Shown here one piece after another: positions 42,061 to 52,491 of a stretch of 64,000 nucleotides of DNA. How positions within the stretch are numbered: the first letter of the stretch is position 1; every line of letters begins with the position of its first letter. The notes under the pieces were generated by a model, which was not told where the DNA came from, searched no databases, and saw nothing but the letters and a program-made list of their open reading frames with translations. The stretch comes from Buddleja alternifolia (taxonomy: Eukaryota; Streptophyta; Magnoliopsida; Lamiales; Scrophulariaceae): positions 9,057,134 to 9,121,133 of the forward strand of contig CM033401.1 in NCBI GenBank assembly GCA_019426215.1. Direction: 5' to 3'. The translations under genes and the position numbers were made by a program.

Positions 42061-43885
42061 GAACTATTGTTCAGTGTTTTTTACATTCATTATAATTTGT
42101 ACATTTTTCATCAATAGTAAAATGTTCTCTCCTCTATCATGAATGTAGGCAATTGCGGAACCACGTTAATTCTTGTGTCTTTAATCTTTATACTCTTATT
42201 TTGTGAATCATCATAATAATTTCAAATTAAAAATGACAACCATCTTTACATTTCATCAAAAATATTCGATTTCGTGTGGAAATCGACTATAAAAGATAAA
42301 GAAAAACTAAAAAGATACTTATCATGTAAAAGAGACGATCAACGTTTAATGAAATTTAAACAAATCAAGGGTGATGAGAAAGTATAAAATTATAATAAGA
42401 ATTGTTACAAATTTTGATTATATAGCTTACTAGAATGTTCAATTAAGTCAATTGTTTTACTATGTGGGTTTGAGCTAGCTTGTGGGTTAAGAATGTAAAT
42501 AAATTTTACTTTTTGTTAATTTTGAGGGGGCGAAAATACAAATTTCTAAAAATTTATTATTGAAAATTAGAAAATAACCTCAGCCCCCTTCTCCCGGGGT
42601 GCAAAGAAACAAAAAGTATTTTTGGAAGATTGTGAGTGAGAATATGATATAACTTGTATAAAGGGTGAAAAGGGGCAGAAATGGGGCCTGAATCTGGGTT
42701 GTAAGCATTGGAATTTAGTGTGATATTTCTGGTTGGCTTTCTAAGTAGTGTACCATATATTGTGTAGTATTTTAAATATGAGAGGATAGAGAAACTGTTC
42801 CATCAAAATCTTTCAAGAAAAGGACCTTGTAATAAATACTAAAATACATTTCACATATAAACAACCGGCCCCAATGAAATATTGTTTTCATTTCTGAAAA
42901 AATTCAGTCATTTTTATATCCAGGAGGTAGACAATGTTTATACCCGTAAAGTCATATATTGGTTAAATTTTTAACTTTTCACTTGAGTGTTATTAATTCG
43001 AATTTCATTGAGAACGTGCACCTCACTACTTATGTCCGGAAGAACTATGGACTTGCGGTGTTCGACCCATAATGCTTCATCATCCGGCGAAAGAAACATT
43101 TTATGATGAATAAGTTGTCTTTATTGGGGTAGTTGTTGTAAATTTCATCCGATTTGGTCGCTTAATTAGTAAAAAAGAAAAATGACCATGATTATACATG
43201 GGATGCGATATACATAGGATGCAATAAAATGCATGTTGATCTAACCCATTATTATTATTTTTTAATCAGGGATGATAAGTTGAAACGCTAGCAGTTCAAT
43301 AATGCATGAGTTGGTCACATCTTAATAGGTTTTAAAAAAATCAATTTAAGAGGCATTTTGATGGCGATTTAATGATGAATTCATCTTTCGAGCAATAGTT
43401 ATGATTCAAGTCTAATTATTGGATGGAATATGTAATATTACGATAATCTCGATTCATTCAATATTGTTAGATTGCCATGCGTATACAATCATGTCTTATG
43501 AATATATATGACAAAAATGAATTAAGTCCCAATTTTTTTCTGACCGGATTTTTTTCTTAATGTTTGAAAGTGGCTAAAAAAATTTTGTGGTCACTACTCT
43601 TTTCCTTTTCTTTTGTAAGAATATGCTCACACCCCATCCTCTTCCACGTCCTCAAACAAAAAAAACAGAGAATTCATTTAATGGGCATATATGAAATTAT
43701 AGTTAAAGTTGAAATTGAAAAGCCAACGAACTCTAGCTATATTGGCAAAATTGAGGCCGCAAAATGTTAAATATCTTAGGGTTTCAAATGCTATCGGTGA
43801 GCTAAAAATTATACCTTAGCAGAGGTGTTCCTTATACACTTGGTAGCGGGTATGTGGGAAACACCATTTTAGCCAAGTCGGCGGT
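42061..43885. other. AT-rich sequence, no gene seen
   Basis: A patch at about 42970-43090 (TTAATTCGAATTTCATTGAG, GTGTTCGACCC) hints at a degenerate SINE. No promoter boxes in proper spacing or target duplication were found. Nothing else was recognised. Confidence 0.35.
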
Positions 43886-44387
43886 CACTATAACAAAATA
43901 TAATATTAGTGGCAAAAATTGAAGTGTCAATATTTAAATTATTACTAAATATACATAACGAGTGATAATAATTTTTATTTTGTCACAAAAATAATTTTTA
44001 GTGACAAAAGTATTTTTTAAATTGTCACTATTGACACATGTATAGTGACATAGCGACACATATATAGTTATAACACAAATAAAGTGACAACCTTTTTTTG
44101 TTGACATAGTGACACGTATATAGTTACAATACAAATAAAGTGACAACTTTTTTTTGTTGTCACTCTATTGTCATTATACATGTGTTACTAACTATCAATA
44201 GCGAGAACAATTTTCTTACCACCAATTATAAAGAGTGACAACTTCTATACAATTATTGTCACTATTGCACATGTGAAAACTATTTATTTGACAAAAAAAA
44301 ATTGTTGTCACTTAATATATATAATTAGTGACAACTTTAAAATTGCCACTTAACATCCTGACACTAATATATTTTTTTTTTGTAATG
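43886..44387. mobile_element. CACTA-like non-autonomous element
   Basis: The left end is CACTATAACAAAATATAATA with TTAGTGGC following. The right end, read inverted, is CATTACAAAAAAAAAATATA with TTAGTGTC following. Subterminal AGTGACAAC / GTTGTCACT motifs occur many times in both orientations, the usual arrangement of CACTA (En/Spm) elements. No matching 3-bp duplication was found (GGT on the left, AGA on the right), so the boundaries or class may need adjusting. No transposase. Confidence 0.6.
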
Positions 44388-45254
44388 AGAGAAGTGGTTG
44401 CGCCCACATAAACACCATTGGTCGTGCAATTATAAGTCTCAACACAATCAAAATACTCACAAATCAAAAGATTATGCTGCCGGTAATCTTATAATCAATA
44501 AATCCACGTATTATTCCCCATTAATTCGTTAGGATGATGAATAGTGATTTTCATGATTGCATGCAGTATCGGTACATTCAGCTCAAGAACTATTGGGATA
44601 ATACTTGATGAGTACCGGAGCTCAACACTCGGTGAATATCTACTACACAAAATGTTAAGATATAATTAAATATACATATATTTTGGTGAATTCTACATAT
44701 TTTTTAAGATTGTATGGTGGAAATTCACCGAAAGGATTCCCAATTTTCACCAAGTGTCACCCAGAAGGCCAGAACAATTGGTAGCTTAGTATGTAGACAA
44801 AAAAGGGCTAAATTTTGGACCATTTTCTGACTTCTTTATTTAGCAGCAGTTAAGAGATAGTGAGAGCAGCAAGCAATATTAATTGGTCTGTGTGTATTGC
44901 ACTGTGTAACAGTACAAAATTAGGTTTGACTCAAAAGGGGTGATGCTTATTTTCCCGAGCTTCACTTTGCTTCACGCAATGGAGAAAATATCACAAACCA
45001 CATTCAAAATAATTAAATTAAAATATAGAAATTAATTATGATGCTTTCTGACTCCAAATCTTTCTTGGTATTATTGCCTAATTACGTGCCACAGGCTACA
45101 AAACAAAGCCAGAAAAACATTAAAAAAATAGTTATTTTTAATGGACCTATGAGTAATATCTAATAAGCTATATGATGCAGAGACAATTCAAAAAAACATA
45201 TCGAATACGCACTGTGTTCGTGTTTATTTATTAAGAGAAAGGAAAAAAATTTAT
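44388..45254. other. AT-rich sequence, no gene seen
   Basis: Nothing recognisable on either strand. Confidence 0.35.
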
Positions 45255-45432
45255 TATCTTTGATGCATGGATACGGTATACGTCAATTTTTTAAAAAATT
45301 AATACATAGATACGATTTGAACACAATTGCCCATATGTATATTTTTCTTCCTCTAAATAGCTGTACACGAATATAATGCATGTCCGACACTGCACAAAAT
45401 ATTTTTCGAAGAGTCCGTGCATCATAGGTAAT
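45255..45432. mobile_element. MITE with TGATGCAYGGAYACG ends
   Basis: ATCTTTGATGCATGGATACGG on the left and the inverted GTCCGTGCATCATAGG on the right form terminal repeats. The interior resembles 41908-42060. The termini recall those of the hAT-like element at 8994-9632 (GCACGGATACG). No clear target duplication. Confidence 0.6.
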
Positions 45433-46690
45433 AAGTAATGACCCTTGGAGGAGAATAGGAGTATGCACGGTTAATTGAATTTTATATTCATATTTAATAT
45501 TATAATTAATAAAAAAATATTAAATAAGGGATTCATGACTCGAATTTTCCTTTTGTTTTGTGCAGAATTTGTTTTATTTATTATTAAATAAAATTTACGT
45601 TAACCAAAATTGATCAAAGGCCCAATTGATTTGGCTTTTAACCAGAGTGAATAAGATCAATCCTACTTGATTTTTGGTTATCGAAATTTCCTTTCAGACT
45701 AGGTTTTAACTAAATGCACCCCATAAATCAGAATGGGATACGCCTCTCTCTCTCTCTCTCTTTCCTCGTCTCTTTTTAAATTCTAACCTTTTTTTTTTAT
45801 TTTTTTTTCTCCCGTCGATAATGACTTGGTGAAATAATTCTCTACTTCACCACTGTTACCACCATCATCATCGTCAGTTCAAGTTATACATCACATCTTC
45901 AAATCTGACGAGACAAATATAGATCTAAAGACACATCTCCAAATCTAACAAGATGAATATGGATCTAAAGAGACAGAGACAAATCTGACGAGATGAAAAC
46001 GGATGATACTTAAGTTCTTAAATTTATAGCATTTTAGATATTTTATTTAATATTTTATTTTCTCTCTCGTATGAGAGTTTGCTTTCTCTCTCGAAGGAGA
46101 GTTTTATCTGTCCTTAAATAGGAGTTGCACAAGAATTTTCTTGTGTTCATTTATGAGTTCTTAAGATTTGTTATTTTCAAGAACTTGATAGTTGGTGTTT
46201 CAGATGTTCTTACTATATTGTTTGAGTCGATATGAATTGTATTATTCCAGGCGTTGTAAACTTTCGATTGAATGATATATAAAATTAATTTTTTTTTCTA
46301 ACAAAAGAAAATCAGAATGAGATTGCTATAAATCTACAATTACATCCATCATTTTGTTCCTGAGTTTGATTTGTAATCGGTTAACCATCTTATAGTGGGA
46401 GTCTCAAACATAACGTAAAATACCACATTTCATAAGATACTAAATCTTATTTTAAAACCAAGGTTTGAAGTACTTAGAGATAAAATAAGATTTGATGTTT
46501 ATTAACTATCGATAATAATAACATTTTCATTTATATAGATAAATTAAGAGAATATAGGCAAACTTAAAGTAATCCTAATATTTTATTTTTTGAGTTAATA
46601 AATTTGTTTACTTAAGCTTAATAGAACATAGGTATATTTGTACAACTATGTCAAAGTCTATCCCGTAAGTCCTGATTTTTTTTAAAAGTA
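45433..46690. other. AT-rich sequence with a (CT)n microsatellite
   Basis: The CT tract lies at about 45744-45762. A short duplicated phrase, AATCTGACGAGA / AATCTAACAAGATGAATATG, occurs near 45902-45990. No gene was recognised. Confidence 0.35.
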
Positions 46691-46742
46691 ATTATCATGT
46701 TGTAAGGAATGGAGCCGGGACCGGGATTGGTGGGGAGCACCC

Positions 46743-47233
46743 TGTCACGGACTTAACCTCAATGCTAAAGTCTCGTGCGGCACTTAGCTTTGACCCGCCT
46801 CTTGCGTGACTCGTGCTAAGTCAGCCTCGCCCACTCGTGCTCGTGTGCTAAAGGGAATGTGGCAAAGATCTCAAGAAAGCTTAGAGAAAACTTATATGCT
46901 TGTATTGCTCACAACTTCTTGGATGATTACAAATGAAATGCCTACCACCTATTTATAGTGATCCACCTCTTCAATGGACGGTTGAGATCAACTTGATCCT
47001 ACGGCTAATATTTAGTATCTAGATAATTCTCCTAGATATTTTACAAGGAAGGTTCTAGGCAATTCTACATATATAAGTCCCTACACAATTCTAGAGAATT
47101 CCTTCAATCTCTACACATCAAGGCTACTTTAGAATATTCCATACTCTACTATATATACAAGGTTGTGTAGCTCCATGGACTTTTGGAGCCTCATTTGGTG
47201 GGAGGAGTTCCTGAAAACTCCCGGGGCGTGACA
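46743..47233 (-). repeat. 3' LTR of the gag-protease element
   Basis: 491 bp, nearly identical to 49226-49716, with a few substitutions (for example TTAACCTCAATG versus TTAGCCTCAATA near the start). Confidence 0.9.
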
Positions 47234-47546
47234 TTCTCCCCCACCCAATCCGACGACGCCCTCGTCGTCGTGCAATATTCTCCCACGGCTTGCCCGATCG
47301 TCCCTCCACAGCATGCTTGTTGGAAACTCTTCCCTCGCCTAAGGGTTTGGTCTTGCCGGGGTTCTCGTTTGTCTTTGTCGGCATGGTCTTCCCTTTGTCC
47401 CGCGGTTGCCTCCGAAGTTGCCTTGTCTCGTGTGGAGTCTTCCCGCAAGAGTCCACGGTTGGTGTCTTAACACTCGGCTTCGGCCCATCCTTCGCATCCT
47501 CGATGAGTTGGATGGCCGACAAATACTTGGGCTTTGCCTTAACCCC

Positions 47547-47915
47547 TTAGTTGCTCCCGATTGTAGGCACTATGCACGGCGAACCCTTGTCCAAAATCCA
47601 TATACAATCGAAAATAGTCATTGGAATAGCGCATACCTTGCGTAGAAAATCCAAGCCTAACACGACCTTGTAGTCGTCCAACTCGGCGACCGAGAAGTCT
47701 ACTTGTCCCTTCCACGGCCCGATATTCGTCTCTACGCCGCGAACCTTTCCTCCAAGGCGGATGGCGTCCGAATTCACCGTCTTGACCCACCCCTTGCCTT
47801 GGGTGACCTTGAGGCCCAACCTCTTTGCCTCCTCCGCGGTCACGAAGTTGTGCGTAGCCCCAGTGTCTACCATCGCCTTGGTAGACCGCCCATTGATGCG
47901 CGCCTCCACGTACAT
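47547..47915 (-). CDS. Retroviral-type aspartic protease of the gag-protease element
   Basis: The 122-residue frame shows the active-site sequence VDTGATHNFV near residues 17-26 and the VVLGLDFL strand near 84-91, as in Gypsy proteases. The frame is open upstream beyond its first Met. It lies in the -1 frame relative to gag, overlapping the gag stop, so frameshifting or an old mutation separates the two. It stops at 47547 with no polymerase after it. Confidence 0.85.
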   Translation of the reverse strand: MYVEARINGRSTKAMVDTGATHNFVTAEEAKRLGLKVTQGKGWVKTVNSDAIRLGGKVRGVETNIGPWKGQVDFSVAELDDYKVVLGLDFLRKVCAIPMTIFDCIWILDKGSPCIVPTIGSN

Positions 47916-47980
47916 CAGCCTCTTGCTTGATGCAGTTGGCGTCGACTCCTCCTTGACGGAATTTAGAAGTTGTACCGCCC

Positions 47981-49171
47981 CTAAACGCCCTGGCCCCCCT
48001 CCTCTGAGCCTTCATCGGGTTCCTCCACATACTTACATTGGGCTGCCTCATGACCCTCCATGATCGCGTGCAACGTCCCAAGCTTCGGGCAATCCTTGTA
48101 AGAATGTGGCCCCCTGCAAACATAACACCCTTCCTTGGGCACGAAAGATTGCTTCTTTGCCTCGTAATCCTTTCGGCCCGACGAGCTCCCCGAACTCGCC
48201 CCTTTGTAAGTCACCTTGTGGGTTTGGCCATCCTCGTGATGGCTGCCTCCCCCACCATTGCCCGTGCCATCCCTCTCACGTTCCTTATGATGGTGTTGAA
48301 ACTCGCTTAGGGACTCCGCAGCGGCAATTGCCTCGTCTACCGTGTGGACGCCTCGTCGATGTAACTCTTGCTTTGCCCAGTTTTGTAGCCCGTCCACAAA
48401 GTAGAAGAGTAAGTCATCATCGTTCATGTTCGGGATTTGAAGCATAAGAGTTGTAAATTCTTCGACATAGTCCCTAATGGTGCCCCTATGCCTCAACTCC
48501 CACAATCTCTTACGAGCCTCATAAACGACATTCTCCGGGTAGAAGTGCCGTTTAAGCTCCCGTTTGAAGTCTTCCCAAGACTCGATCTTGCATAAACCTT
48601 TCCCGATATCGGCATGCTTCCCGCGCCACCATAACATCGCTGTATCGGTAAGGTAGAGTGTAGCGGTCCGTACCTTCGAGTCCTCATCGGCTAAGTTAAG
48701 CCCCTCGAAGTACATCTCCATTTGCCATAGGAAGTTCTCAACCTCCTTGGCGTCCCTCTTGCCATCAAACCCCTTCGGCTTGGGGTGGTCCACTCTTGGA
48801 CTCGACACCACGGTGCTAGCCCCGCTAGCAATGGATCTTTTGCACAAGGCAACGTCTTTGCGCATCTCCTCGACCATCGCCTGTAATGCCCTCATAGCAT
48901 CCTCAAGCTTAGCAAGACGCTCCTCCTGAACGGTGCTAGTGTCAAGGCAAGATCGCACATCCGCCTTAATCAACCCAATCTCTTTGAGAACGTGGCCTTC
49001 CAACGTCTCGAAAGTGTGCTCCACACGTTCAAGTCGCTCGCCCATCTCTGCGACGACTCCCACGACACCACTCTCAAGTGGTCGGCTTGCATCCCTCGTC
49101 ATCTTCGGGTGGGGCAGAATGGCCTCCCTACCAAGCTCCCCTAACAACCCCGAAGTAGCCTCGCTTGCCAT
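47981..49171 (-). CDS. Gypsy-type Gag
   Basis: From the ATG at 49171 this encodes 396 residues. A coiled-coil-like N-terminal region is followed by the retrotransposon gag core (FDGKRDAKEVENFLWQMEMY, LYLTDTAMLWW, WEDFKRELKRHFYP, WELRHRGTIRDYVEEF). The C-terminus has Gly/Ser/Lys-rich linkers and one zinc knuckle (CYVCRGPHSYKDC). The frame is intact. The open frame extends upstream into the primer site, but the ATG at 49171 is the sensible start. Gag alone can package RNA, and other proteins may be supplied by an autonomous partner. Confidence 0.9.
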   Translation of the reverse strand: MASEATSGLLGELGREAILPHPKMTRDASRPLESGVVGVVAEMGERLERVEHTFETLEGHVLKEIGLIKADVRSCLDTSTVQEERLAKLEDAMRALQAMVEEMRKDVALCKRSIASGASTVVSSPRVDHPKPKGFDGKRDAKEVENFLWQMEMYFEGLNLADEDSKVRTATLYLTDTAMLWWRGKHADIGKGLCKIESWEDFKRELKRHFYPENVVYEARKRLWELRHRGTIRDYVEEFTTLMLQIPNMNDDDLLFYFVDGLQNWAKQELHRRGVHTVDEAIAAAESLSEFQHHHKERERDGTGNGGGGSHHEDGQTHKVTYKGASSGSSSGRKDYEAKKQSFVPKEGCYVCRGPHSYKDCPKLGTLHAIMEGHEAAQCKYVEEPDEGSEEGGQGV

Positions 49172-49211
49172 TACCCGAACACTTTCACACGCAGCACCTT
49201 TGCCCAACCGG

Positions 49212-49224
49212 GCTCTGATACCAC
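49212..49224 (-). other. Primer-binding site (initiator Met tRNA)
   Basis: On the minus strand TGGTATCAGAGCC lies just inside the 5' LTR. Confidence 0.9.
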
Positions 49225-49225
49225 C

Positions 49226-49716
49226 TGTCACGGACTTAGCCTCAATACTAAAGTCTCGTGCGGCACTTAGCTTCGACCCGCCTCTTGCGTGTCTCGTGCT
49301 AAGTCAGCCTCGCCCACTCGTGCTCGTGTGCTAAAGGGAATGTGGCAAAGATCTCAAGAAAGCTTAGAGAAAACTTATATGCTTGTATTGCTCACAACTT
49401 CTTGGATGATTACAAATGAAATGCCTACCACCTATTTATAGTGATCCACCTCCTCAATGGACGGTTGAGATCAACTTGATCCTACGGCTAATATTTAGTA
49501 TCTAGATAATTCTCCTAGATATTTTACAAGGAAGGTTCTAGGCAATTCTACATATATAAGTCCCTACACAATTCTAGAGAATTCCTACAATCTCTACACA
49601 TCAAGGCTACTCTAGAATATTCCATACTCTACTATATATACAAGGTTGTGTAGCTCCATGGACTTTTGGAGCCTCATTTGGTGGGAGGAGTTCCTGAAAA
49701 CTCCCGGGGCGTGACA
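49226..49716 (-). repeat. 5' LTR of the gag-protease element
   Basis: 491 bp. A minus-strand TATAAATAGG box lies at 49431-49440. Confidence 0.9.
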
Positions 49717-50031
49717 ACCCGCCCCCATCAACTTTGAGAAATTTCATCTACCATATAAATTTTTATTTTTGAAATTTCGCCTTTCTTCCAAAATCTAAAA
49801 ATATCAAGGGTTGTCCTTTTTTTTATTTGCTTCCCATTTTTCCGAACTTCAAATTCTGGCTTCATTGGCGCGTGTTGTTTATTATTGTATTCATTCTGGC
49901 TTCATTGGCGCGTGTTGTTTATTATTGTATTCGTGCATCTAATACACACACTTATACTCAAAAAAATTTTTTTGAGCAACTAAACACGCTCCAAGAACAA
50001 AGCCAAACTCAAAAAAGATAGTCATATGGAT
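49717..50031. mobile_element. Right half of the hAT-type host element, then a 40-bp tandem duplication
   Basis: CCCGCCCCCATCAACTTTGAG and the following TATAAATTTTTATTTTTGA resemble the interior of the hAT element at 54036-54253. The left half lies at about 46704-46742 (GGAGCCGGGACCGGGATTGG), before the LTR insertion. A perfect 40-bp tandem duplication follows at 49853-49892 and 49893-49932, starting ATTCTGGCTTCATTGGCGCG. The termini were not resolved. Confidence 0.55.
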
Positions 50032-50753
50032 CAGTGTTTTAAAAGGCAGTCTCGGGGCACGCCCAGGGCGAGGCATTGCTGAAACACCCGGGGCAATAGG
50101 AGGGGGGCACAACCCCTCATGGCGTACGCCCAATCAATTGGGGCATACGCCCCGGGCGAAACACGCCCAATCCTTGGGCGTACTCCCAATGTATTTCATG
50201 TCCATACGGTATGATTTTGGCCCTAAATTGATTTTTTTTTCAATTTTCAATCTAACACTCACTTAAACTTTTTACATGTTTTATTCAATTAAATCAAACA
50301 TTTTTAAAAAAAAAAGCTGCAAGAGCAACACAACTTAATGCTCGAGTATCGAGAGCCGAAAATGAAGATAATGATCTTAATGATGAGACTTTTGATAGTG
50401 AATGAGTAAATTAGTGCTCGTTACCTATTATTTTAAATCTTTATTTTGCTTGACGCTAGAATTTGAAACAATTAGTTGTCTATCTTGATTGTTTTTTGCA
50501 AGAGTTGAGTTTAAATTTTTAGTTTGCATGATTGAATATATTATTATTTTTTACTTTCTCTATCTTATTTTTTTACTTAATTTTATTCTTCAATTTTATA
50601 ACTTTTTACTAATTTAAATTAATTTTTAACATTATATTATATTATATTTTTTTAATATTAAAAAAGAAAAATTCACGATACGCCTCTTGACTTACGCCCC
50701 ATCTTATAGGACATAAAACGTCCCGTCCCGCATTTTCGCCTTTTAAAACACTG
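50032..50753. mobile_element. hAT-like element, 722 bp
   Basis: The ends CAGTGTTTTAAAAGGC and the inverted GCCTTTTAAAACACTG match perfectly over 16 bp. An 8-bp duplication with one mismatch flanks it (ATATGGAT at 50024-50031, TTATGGAT at 50754-50761). The left third has GC-rich GGGGCACGCCC-type phrases; the rest is AT-rich. No transposase. Confidence 0.85.
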
Positions 50754-50761
50754 TTATGGAT

Positions 50762-51439
50762 TCACTCGAGAGTTGCTCGTGATGCTCTAGAACACTAGAT
50801 ATCATATCAGTGTAGGTTTGTTATGATGGGGTTTATGCTGTCCACTTAGCCTGTCGTACACGACTAAGACAAATAGGCTAAAGCTAAAAATGGATAGAGT
50901 AGGTACTCTTATCATAATTAATTAATTAACTTTTCTTCAACTACCACAGTACTTATCATCAACTTGTTTGACTCACATGCCCCTCATATCATATGGATTT
51001 TACCTTCACCCTATTTGGCTTCAAAGTTTGGGGAAATTCTAAAATAAATTGATTCAATAGAGCGAGTCTATTCAATATTATTAGTTGTAAATGTAATGAG
51101 TGATTTTTAATATATTGTCCCTGTACCAATAATATATGGCGTACCGGCCCTGTTAGACCCCAAAATGGCATAGAATCGTCACAAAGTTTTTATTTCTTTC
51201 TATGACAAGTTTACAAAATTTAAATCAATTATATATTTAAAAAAAAATTTATACACTTGTCATGCATAGAATTAATGTAATAGGAGATACAATACTATTT
51301 TGCAATAGAGGAACTCGCCAAATCCGCTGCGTCTGTCGCTGCAACAGCCTCAGCTACCAGAAGGCTGTCCCAAGCCACGTTAACAGCAACTCGATCAGCT
51401 CTTGGCTTAATCCATTCACCATCTTACTAAATATATATA
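50762..51439. other. AT-rich sequence, no gene seen
   Basis: A GC-richer patch at 51300-51400 resembles coding sequence but has no frame I recognise. Confidence 0.35.
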
Positions 51440-51448
51440 CCCCATTTT

Positions 51449-52482
51449 TGGGAAAAATATATTTTTGGTCCCTAAACTTGACACCCTAAACACTTTTGAT
51501 CTCTCATTTGTAAGACTCGACAATATTGCTCTCGAGTGTTACAATTTGAAACACTTTTCATTCATTCCGTTAAGGGGCTGTCAAAAATGACAAAAGGCTC
51601 ACGGGCGCTGCACATGAGCTGAAATTGGCGAGGAAATGACTTCTTTTTGGCATTGGAATCATTCCTTTAACCATCTACCTCAATTTTTGGACATTTACAT
51701 CTTAAAGTTGCTCCCAAACATAAAAATATCAGCCTCAATTTCACCTAACATGAGTATGAGCTATGGAAAATTCTATGCCACATCGGTACCAATGATCCGA
51801 ATGTAGTGTATATCATTGGATGAGGGGGTATTTCAGTAAATGCCCCCCCTATTGAAGGATCCAATGGTATACACCACACTGGGACCATTGATACTGGTGT
51901 GGCATAGAATGACCCGCTCCTATGAGCTACCCTTCCAACTCCAATCGCATGCTAATCGAACAAAGAATCTATTAAAACCCTAAATTTGGTTTCCATTTTT
52001 TTGGGTTTCCACAAATTAAAAGATTTTCAAGTAGTAAGTAAAACAAACAACAAATTTTGGCAAAACCTAAACAAATCTTAGGTTTTTTGGTGTACTAGAG
52101 TACAAAGGTTGGGGTTTCTCAATTGAGACTTGAAGTGTGAATCCCTTTGATTTTTTACCATACAAAAAAAGATAAAAACCTAGGTATTCAAGATATGAAG
52201 CAATTTTACGGGTTTCAGACAAAGATTTGGAGCAATGTTGGGTTCGATTAGGCTGGACTCTGGAGTGTTCAAATTGTGGAGAAATCACTTGGTTTTTTTA
52301 TGTTCAACTGCTGAAACGAATGGGGTTTCACGTGCTTTTCCGTCAACTGTTGACGGTTCCTTAACGGCAGGGAAAAAAAGTGTTTAAAATTGTAACATTA
52401 GGGATCAATTTTATCAAGTCCAACAAATGCGGGACAAAAGTGTTTAGGGTGTCAAGCTTAGGAACCAAATTTATATTTTTCC
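51449..52482. mobile_element. Mutator-like element with about 150-bp terminal inverted repeats
   Basis: The left arm, GGGAAAAATATATTTTTGGT then CTTGACACCCTAAACACTTTTG, is mirrored at the right end (CAAAAGTGTTTAGGGTGTCAAG). The arms pair to the CCGTTAAGG region about 150 bp in. The 9-bp sequence CCCCATTTT is duplicated (51440-51448 and 52483-52491). The interior is non-coding and hosts the short MITE at 51764-51920. Confidence 0.85.
51764..51920. mobile_element. Mutator-like MITE, copy 3, nested in a larger Mutator-like element
   Basis: This 157-bp element has ends matching those at 3852 and 12342 (ATTCTATGCCACATCGGTAC and partner). It is flanked by a perfect 9-bp duplication, TATGAGCTA (51755-51763 and 51921-51929). 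It is younger than the surrounding element. Confidence 0.9.
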
Positions 52483-52491
52483 CCCCATTTT

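Larger units (their letters stand above)
46743..49716 (-). mobile_element. Gypsy-derived non-autonomous gag-protease LTR element (TR-GAG-like)
   Basis: Two 491-bp LTRs (49226-49716 is 5', 46743-47233 is 3' on the minus strand) begin and end TGTCACG...CGTGACA. A methionine-tRNA primer site (complement of 49212-49224, TGGTATCAGAGCC) and a polypurine tract (complement of about 47234-47246, GGGTGGGGGAGA) are in place. A 4-bp repeat, ACCC, flanks it. Between the LTRs there is only gag and an aspartic protease; reverse transcriptase, RNase H and integrase are absent. Plant elements of this kind with only gag are known as TR-GAG. It is inserted inside a hAT-type element similar to the one at 54036-54253. 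Confidence 0.88.

Noticed and set aside
45255..45432. Assignment of this MITE to the hAT superfamily
   Set aside because: The ends resemble those of the hAT-like element at 8994-9632, but no 8-bp duplication is present, so the class is left open.
47539..48123. A 194-codon frame across the gag-protease junction
   Set aside because: It does not carry the gag or protease motifs, which lie in the other two frames.
3852..51920. Regular short repeats considered as a CRISPR-like array
   Set aside because: There are only three dispersed copies with individual target duplications in a plant nuclear context; they are transposons.
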